The notes under the pieces were generated by a model. That model was not told the origin of the DNA and made no database searches. It saw nothing but the letters and a program-made list of their open reading frames with translations. 14,406 nt of DNA from Podochytrium sp. JEL0797. Its lineage: Eukaryota > Chytridiomycota > Chytridiomycetes > Chytridiales > Chytriomycetaceae. The DNA lies in the NCBI GenBank assembly GCA_027596195.1, contig JADGJG010000672.1, positions 1-14,406 of the forward strand. The letters are read 5' to 3'. This document shows, piece after piece, positions 8,621 to 14,406 of this stretch. Numbering within the stretch: position 1 is the first letter of the stretch; every line of letters starts with the position of its first letter. Made by a program: the position numbers and the translations under genes.

Positions 8621-9283
8621 TACTCAAAGGCTCATTGTACGCATTTCATCAGACGTCTCCCAGCAGCAAGCCCCCGCCACCCCATCCCGAAGGTCCGCCA
8701 CCCCAGCATCCTCACAGCCGAGCGACATTCCCATACCCTCGGGCCGCATTCGAACGCGTCGCTCTTCCAAACAACTCCAGCTACCACCGCAACCAGCCAT
8801 TGATCCACTCGACCTCACTCCAGCGGATGTCGACTTTTTGCAGCAAACCCAAGAGCTCAGGGACTCGTTTTGCCACAACCCATGTACACCTCTTCAGAAA
8901 CTGCAACCCGTGCATCGAATTTGCATTCAGATCCAACACGCGCAGTATATTGAACGCGTTGTGCTCAAGCTCATGGCGAGCGGGTGGGGGAACGAGTTTT
9001 GTGACGACTTGGACTGCGAGCATGAGATGACGATGAGCGCAAGTGATATCACTGTTTTGTTTCTCGCGAACGTGGTTTCATTTGCAATCGGCAAGAAGGC
9101 GCGGCGTCAGTTTGTCTCGCGGAGTTGTGAGGATCCGTTCTTGTGCGCCTCGGCATTTCTATATAACACCGGGTATGTTCTTTATTTTAAGCTTTTGAAA
9201 TGCATTCTGATAGTCGTGAATCAGAGACGTTCTTCTCGGATATCCGTCTGATGAATTTGCGCCAGCCATTATTCAAGCCATAA
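8129..9283 (+). CDS. candidate AZUL-like zinc-finger protein, no HECT domain
   Basis: The strongest part is 8664-9172. It encodes a Ser/Pro/Gln-rich linker, then IERVVLKLMASGWGNEFC followed by DDLDC, with a later CEDPFLC. The spacing GxGNExCxxxxC matches the AZUL zinc finger found at the N-terminus of UBE3A-type ubiquitin ligases. However, the first ligand Cys is Trp (codon 8985-8987). A 41-base intron (9173-9213) gives an ending RESETFFSDIRLMNLRQ and a stop at 9281-9283; without it the frame stops near 9251. There is no ATG in frame between 8552 and 8974, so upstream exons are needed. One in-frame model uses 8129-8385, 8440-8551 and 8664-9172, with GTGGGT and GTAAGT donors, for 315 residues. 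It overlaps the competing minus-strand model. No HECT domain follows, so this may be a divergent stand-alone protein or a remnant. Confidence 0.42.
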
Positions 9284-9508
9284 TGTTGGTTGAGGGCTCA
9301 GTTTGGACTGAGACTGGATGGGTTTTATATCCGTTGACGCCTACATATTATCTCAGAATGCGTGTTGCGGCGAATTGACGTGTTTGATTTGTTGGGTGCG
9401 CTTTTTGCTTTTCTGCTGTTTCCATTCCTCCTTTCGATAAGTCGAGTTGAATAGAGTCGGATTTTGCCGTTCTCATTCCTCCTCCACGCCAACATATCAA
9501 GCACTCAA
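9284..9508. other. spacer, nothing recognised
   Basis: I find no open frame with protein-like content, RNA gene or repeat here. The stretch is moderately T-rich (for example GCTTTTTGCTTTTCTGCTG near 9400). It would hold the 3' ends of both flanking convergent candidates. Confidence 0.5.
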
Positions 9509-10115
9509 TCACTCATTCCAAAAATTATGAACATAAGTGGTTCGCGTCACTCGATGCGGTGCAATTCTCGAGTCATGTCGCTGGATCGTTTTGGCCCGTG
9601 TGATCCAGCCCTTGACGTCCTCCTGCACATCCAGCGCCGCCTTCTGCACATGCTTTTGATTGAGAGCCGGCCGGGCACAGTGCATTCGCACGGCCAAACG
9701 GGACGTTCGCCAGCTTGTCCACATTCAGCAACTCTTTGAGCTCAAACAGCGCAATCTCCTTAACTGGCTTGAAGGATGTTTTGGGTAGAACTGATGTTGT
9801 GGTGGGTTGTTAATGTCATCCAGAAACAAATACTTGTTGGACGCGACTCCCTCCTCCTTCGTTGAATCAGCACCCACATCTTCGTCGTCGGAATCAGTTG
9901 GTTCGGTTGTAGTGGGATCCAACGCGAGTTTATGACCGACAAAATGGCATGGAAGGACGGATCGCCTCCATCAATGTGCTTGTCGTCGTCGGTGGGAGGG
10001 CAGCTCAGTAGATGTTGGGCCATGTTAAACACTTCCCTCGAAGGCGCAGTGTACGTCAGTGTGACGGGTTCAGACAGAGAGAAAAAAACAAACGTCGCAC
10101 ATTGTCAGGTGCCAT
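9509..10115 (-). pseudogene. possible broken minus-strand gene with several frame changes
   Basis: On the minus strand a series of protein-like segments follow one another in different frames. They are MAPDNVRRLFF from ATG 10115; then SEPVTLTYTAPSREVFNMAQ and HLLSCPPTDDDKHIDGGDPS; then an acidic stretch, DPTTTEPTDSDDEDVG, with NKYLFLDDI; then KPVKEIALFELKELLNVDKL; then QKAALDVQEDVKGWITRAK, ending at 9509. The first change falls in a run of seven T (plus-strand A at 10082-10088). I find no GT-AG introns that repair the later changes. The segments read in a consistent order and strand, which argues for one gene that has decayed or that carries sequence errors. I do not recognise the family. Confidence 0.33.
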
Positions 10116-10393
10116 TGTGATTGCATTCTTGACGTGCTTGCACGGGAGTTTTTCTTGAATGTAGCATAATTACTCTGTCGTCTTTCGAGTTGGGAGGAAA
10201 TGACGTTTCCAGGGGTTCTTTCCTATTGCACCACCAAATTTCTGATGGCTTATCTCATTTTCACATTAATACAAATCCATCACACATTAAAAACAGAGGT
10301 GAGGTTTGTTCACAAAATATATTGATTCAGCAGCAAAAACAGCACACGAAAAGCAATCCCTACGACCCCATCAACGCCCTTCCAACACCGACA
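10116..10393. other. spacer between the broken gene and the TPR gene
   Basis: This A/T-rich stretch follows the 3' end of the minus-strand TPR gene and precedes the 5' end of the candidate broken gene, which reads in the same direction. No frame looks coding. Plus-strand AT-rich words such as ACAAAATATATTG (about 10311-10323) may belong to the TPR gene 3' UTR. I see no clear AATAAA on the minus strand. Confidence 0.45.
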
Positions 10394-13300
10394 TCAAGCC
10401 TTGACAAAATTAACCTCCGGATCAAAATTGAACGCAAAATGCAACGACGAATCCGTTCTCGACATTGGATTCACAACCCCCATCCCCAAGAACATGCTTT
10501 GACGCTCCCAATTCTTCAACCCAGCCTCGGCCATGAACGAACGAAACCAATCGCGCTGGTGATGAGCCGCCAAATGATAGTCGACAAGGTTCGCAATGTT
10601 TCCCACCGGTGGAGAGTGAAGATGCGAAGCAAACCCAAGCATGGCCATCAATTCCTTGTGGCTTTTCTCGCTGGATTCCACCAACTCGCGAGTCATGTTC
10701 ACGTGCGGGACGTAGTCGATCAAAAAGCCACCCTTGACATCACGCAGCCAGTTCATGGAGTACATGTGGTGAACTGTGTCCTTGTCGCGTTTGGCGGAAA
10801 CCGACTTGGCAAGGGCAAAGAAATCACGAGGGGAAAAATAATCTGGAACGTTGCTCCAGTTCATTGTGAATGGATTCAAGTTGCGAATGGCCGCGATGGT
10901 GGTCGAATCCCCGGGAACAACAGCCTGGTGGTGGAGCGTGATATCGATTTGGCGAGTTTGGATGCGCGATTTGAGCTCGGAGAGGCGCACGCGAACAAGG
11001 GTGGTCCATGATTCAACTACATTGGCATCAGTGATCAAGGTGTCACGAGAGTTGGCCGGATCGATCAAGTGCACCGTTCCGAGGACGTTTTCGTCAAACG
11101 AGACTTCACCGACAGAAGTCGGGACAGCAAACATGACCACGCTTCCGACATCAGCTTCGAGAATCTGTCCGGTCAAAAAGTATTCACAAAGTGCAAGGCG
11201 ATCTGCTTCGCGACGGAATGTTCCAATCCACGCCCACGACTTGGAGTGATTGTCGAGCCAGAGGCGACGCGATTCGCGCAACGTGACGCTTGAGCCTTGC
11301 CAATGGACGAGAAGTGCGCGAACGTGAGGAGAAGGGGAGTTCTTGGCCGGTGCAAGAAGAGATGCGAGAGCGCGACGGAAGCAGGCGAGGGTGTCGCGAG
11401 ACCAAGCAGCAGAATACCACACTTGCAGAATTGCATCCACGCCCGCGAATTCGTCCTTGAGCATCTCGGAAATCACGAGCGACTTTGACACTGAGTATTC
11501 GGATGCGTCGTATCCCACAAACTGAAGCGGCCCAGGAGACGTGGTGGGACAGATGTTGATGCGCAGCAATTCGCCGAGGTCGTTGAATCCGATGGAAACA
11601 TGAGCTCTTCCAGCACCAGCATTGATGGACCACCCGGGAGCGTTTTGGAAACTGTGCAAGATGCGATTGCTGTATGGAAAACGGTCGTGGTGTCTGATGG
11701 ATCCAATTGGAGCCTCAAGAAACCACTTAACTGGTGCATGCCCAAGGCGCTCAGGCAGCATGTCTTTGACAAGAGCGTAAAGAATCTCCTCCCCTGTTTC
11801 TCCAAGAGCCCCAATGAACGCTGCTCGTCTCGTGTCGCACGCGCGCCCAGTTTCGTATTGCATTCGCAAAGCACACAACCCAGCCTCCTTGTCACACTCA
11901 GCAGGCCAAACGCGCGTGTTGGAAAACTCGAGATGGAAGGCGGCAATGCGATGGTCCAAGGTCAACCCCTTGCCCACGAAGTCGGTCTTTTTCGGGCCCG
12001 TCAAGGTGGCTTCCGCCATCTCCATCATCTGGTTCATCATTGCAGTCTGCTCGAGGTTCATGTAGTTCTTTTGCTCACTCATTTCGCGCTCGGATGGACC
12101 GTACAAGGTTTTTGCGCGCGTCGGTGGCTCAGGCTTGGAACGGACATGCAGGAGGGAATCAAGGTCGATACGAAGGTGCTCCAACTCGTCAGAAGTCTCC
12201 TTGGTTTGCAGCAAGCGGCAGAGCTGATCAGCTGCAGCAACCATGTCCAACGCAATCAAAGCTCGAACGTGGCGGACTCCAGATGAGGCGGAAGAGGCGT
12301 TGAGCAGTTTGGCCGCATAATCAAAAAGATACACCTCGGCAGGTCTGTCAGCCAGCTGATCGGCGCACAACGAGATACCCGCGAGAGCATCGGCCACCAT
12401 TTCGAGGCCAACACACTTGTTCAAAGCGCGCAAATACAGCCCCAAAGCTTGTTCAAAGTTCCCAGCCTTGAAAGCATCGTTTCCAGCTGCCTTGAGAGCT
12501 GCTGCATCTTGTTTCTCGACGCGTTTCTTGGTTCTCAACTCGACATGGCCGGCTTGGTCAACCACGGTAGCCACCGTGTCGCGTTTCGAAGGCGGAGAGG
12601 TGCGGGACATGGCAGCAGCGACGCGCAGCTCGGCTTTCTTGTCCTTTGGGTCGACGCAAGTGGCTGTAATCGCAGCGGCGAGCGCATGATCCGCTTGACC
12701 CAACTTGAGTTGCGCGACGGAGAGGTTTTTCAAGATTGGAACGAGATTGGGGTCGGCGGACAAATCCAACGCCTTGCGAAACGTGTCGAGAGCGGAGTTG
12801 GCATCCTTGAGGCGGAGGAGTTCGTGGCCGTCTTTCATGTGATCCGACTGGCGCGTGAAAGGTTCAACGGTGATTGGGCGTCAGAATGATTGAGATCCAA
12901 GCGTTGAGAACAATCACAAACTCACCGCTGTCTGGGGCTGCAAACCAGCTGAGAACTCACTGGGGTCGTCCACGCGAATCGAACGCGTTCCGTCGGCCAT
13001 GACCTGCGGTTGTCACATGGTGTCGCATCAATCGATGAGAATACATTGGCTGTGAGGAAACGAGCCATCTGCCACACTCCAATGCACATATACCTTGAAA
13101 AAGGGCTCTCTCACCGCCACCCGGGTCCCCTTCTTGAATCTCGTGTCTGCCAAAGCCTGCCTCGTCAACAACGGCAACGCCATGTCGAACAACCCATACA
13201 CCGACAAGCTCACAACATGGCCCTTCTCATCGCGAACCAACGTTTGCATCGCATTGATGACAATCGGGTCCACACACAGAGTCCCTCTGAACACGCGGCC

Positions 13301-13594
13301 AAAGTGCGTGGTGTCGAGGGCCAGCGAAGCGGCATCAATCGGGGCCAAGGCGTGCGAGGTTCTGGGTGCCTTCTTTGTGGCTGCGAATGGAGTCGTGGTC
13401 GTCATGACAGTGTGTCTCGGGAGGAATTTAGTGATGTGTGTTTTGCGGCGTTTCTCGAAATCGGCCACAAGATCGCTGTCTTCGAGTGCAAACTTGTCTT
13501 GGAACGATGCCATGTGCTCGTGCATCATCTGGGCTCCCTCGGCGGTGTTGAGCATCTCGAAGGCGCTGCGGAGGAGTTCGGGGGGAATGTTCAT
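10394..13594 (-). CDS. 1010-residue TPR protein with an unfamiliar C-terminal half, three exons
   Basis: Exons are 13094-13594, 12926-13003 and 10394-12847, with introns of 90 bases (GTATAT donor) and 78 bases (GTGAGT donor), both phase 0. The start ATG has A at -3. Residues 1-190 include a beta-rich part (HFGRVFRGTLCVDP) and, across the first intron, REPFFKVMADG...IRVDDPSEF. This part resembles the N-terminal domain of fungal TPR-SET proteins, from recall. TPR helices follow at about 197-265 and 308-340 (AALKAAGNDAFKAGNFEQAL). No SET domain, MYND finger or Cys-rich post-SET is visible. Residues about 490-1010 are instead a large globular region with distinctive pieces, VGYDASEYSVSKSL (637-650), ILQVWYSAAW and MNWSNVPDYFSPRDFF (855-870), then MYSMNW. 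I cannot name this domain. No signal peptide or membrane segment is seen, so it is probably cytosolic or nuclear. The TPRs suggest protein binding; any enzymatic role is unknown. Confidence 0.9.
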
Positions 13595-13855
13595 TGTTTT
13601 GACACGAATTTTGGAAGGTAGTCAGTCTTTCCTTGCTCGAACCCGCAGTGCAGAAAATGGACGCGTTTCTCAAGAGCACAGGCACGGTGACGGTTCATTG
13701 AAGCAGAACAAGTCAGTGCAGGGGCGCTGATTTGACGATGAAGATGAGAAAGAGCCATTCTCCAAACGCTTTTATCAAAACGCAAAAGAGCAGCAAACGA
13801 TTCAGTGTTTATATAATAGTTGTCTACTTTCTCCTAGCCCCCCAAAAAAGAATCC
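13595..13855. other. spacer upstream of the TPR gene
   Basis: This 261-base gap separates the TPR gene start from the anoctamin stop; both genes lie on the minus strand. It should contain the TPR promoter and the anoctamin 3' UTR. I see no convincing promoter element. An AT-rich word (TTTATATAATAG, 13808-13819) lies nearer the anoctamin end. Confidence 0.45.
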
Positions 13856-14274
13856 TCAGTTGTGGTGATGCATGCCGTCATTTTGTTCAAAATCCTCCGG
13901 GTTCCCTACCGTCTCCAACGCTGTGCGATACACCCGTCTCCCCACAGCCACACGCACACTGTCCGGTACAGAACTGACAAATTTCTTGACAAGCACCTAT
14001 TTATACGTCCCGAAAAAAAGTGTCAGCAACTTTATAAAACCAACGAAAACCAACCAACGCACAAAAACACACACACATACCCTCACAGCGCCCACAAAAT
14101 GCTCAAACGCAACCACAAACAATATCCTTATCGCGAGCTGCGAGTTTTCAGGGAACCTGTCCACCACGTTCGCTTGAAACGAGGACGACGCGAACGCAAT
14201 CACAATCGCGTTTGTCAAGACCCCGACGGTGGCAATATTTTTCATCAGTGGATGCACGAGACCGATTTCTTGCG
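13856..14274 (-). CDS. anoctamin/TMEM16 family protein, C-terminal end only
   Basis: Anoctamins are multi-pass membrane proteins that act as calcium-regulated lipid scramblases or chloride channels; fungal members such as yeast Ist2 also tether the endoplasmic reticulum to the plasma membrane. Two exons are visible: 14081-14274 and 13996-13856, split by an 84-base intron (13997-14080, GTATGT donor, phase 0). The first encodes EIGLVHPLMKNIATVGVLTN and AIVIAFAS, matching the last transmembrane region of anoctamins. It ends FVVAFEHFVGAVR. The last exon encodes VLVKKFVSSVPDSVRVAVGR followed by RVYRTAL, matching the conserved amphipathic tail (family pattern PDVPxxV...RxxY). The stop is at 13856-13858. 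The upstream acceptor (CTCTCCACAG, ending at 14275) shows that the gene continues beyond the right edge. The catalytic and calcium-binding helices are not in this window, so subfamily and activity cannot be judged. Confidence 0.9.
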
Positions 14275-14330
14275 CTGTGGAGAGGTTGGATGAGGGGACG
14301 CTCGTGTTGAATAGGGAGATATAAAAAAAC

Positions 14331-14350
14331 GGGGGGGGGGGGGGGGGGGG
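14331..14350. repeat. poly-G run of 20 in the anoctamin intron
   Basis: Twenty consecutive G residues (C on the transcribed minus strand) sit inside the anoctamin intron that runs off the window, flanked by A runs. Such a run could form a quadruplex, but its length may also be an assembly artefact. Confidence 0.8.
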
Positions 14351-14406
14351 TTTAATAAAACCAAGTAAAAAACGGAGTAGATATATGCAAAAAAAAATTG
14401 AACCCT

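Noticed and set aside
9284..10390. HECT catalytic domain downstream of the AZUL-like region
   Set aside because: I looked for the catalytic Cys region and other HECT blocks on both strands and found none.
10190..11011. Plus-strand 273-residue open frame
   Set aside because: Antisense to the C-terminal part of the TPR protein, with His/Pro/Arg-rich composition typical of a shadow frame.
13010..13730. Plus-strand frames of about 200 residues
   Set aside because: Antisense to exon 1 of the TPR gene, whose minus-strand reading is supported by correct splice joins.
1..14406. CRISPR arrays, transposons, tRNA or rRNA genes
   Set aside because: No regularly spaced repeats, transposase-like frames, long terminal repeats, or tRNA-like cloverleaf sequence was seen.

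Overview
This is a piece of a eukaryotic nuclear genome. The genes are split by short GT-AG introns, mostly 54-150 bases. The best-preserved gene is an RNA polymerase II subunit, and there are no operons or Shine-Dalgarno sites. The gene mix suggests an early-diverging (zoosporic, chytrid-like) fungus: an RPB2 close to fungal and animal forms, a type I metacaspase, a TPR protein whose N-terminus resembles fungal TPR-SET proteins, and an anoctamin. The taxonomic call is an inference and could be wrong.
Layout, left to right. At 1-247 (minus) there is a weakly supported 5' end of an unidentified gene running off the left edge. At 402-1253 (minus) lies an MRM1-type SpoU rRNA ribose methyltransferase. 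A 212-base spacer separates it head-to-head from RPB2 at 1466-6126 (plus), which I resolve into 11 exons encoding 1208 residues. After a 557-base spacer comes a four-exon metacaspase at 6684-7976 (plus).
The block from about 7980 to 10390 is hard to read. At 8000-8620 both strands are open and both can be spliced into sensible proteins. A plus-strand stretch at 8664-9283 carries an AZUL-like zinc-finger signature with one cysteine replaced by tryptophan and no HECT domain behind it. A minus-strand stretch at 9509-10115 looks like a gene broken by several frame changes.
The right third is clear again. A 1010-residue TPR protein with an unfamiliar C-terminal half is at 10394-13594 (minus, three exons). 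The last two exons of an anoctamin/TMEM16 gene are at 13856-14274 (minus); its upstream part lies beyond the right edge.
I see no functional pathway linking these genes. They are ordinary neighbours: transcription (RPB2), rRNA modification (MRM1), a caspase-like protease and a membrane scramblase or channel. The most unusual items are the TPR fusion protein and the 8-10 kb block.
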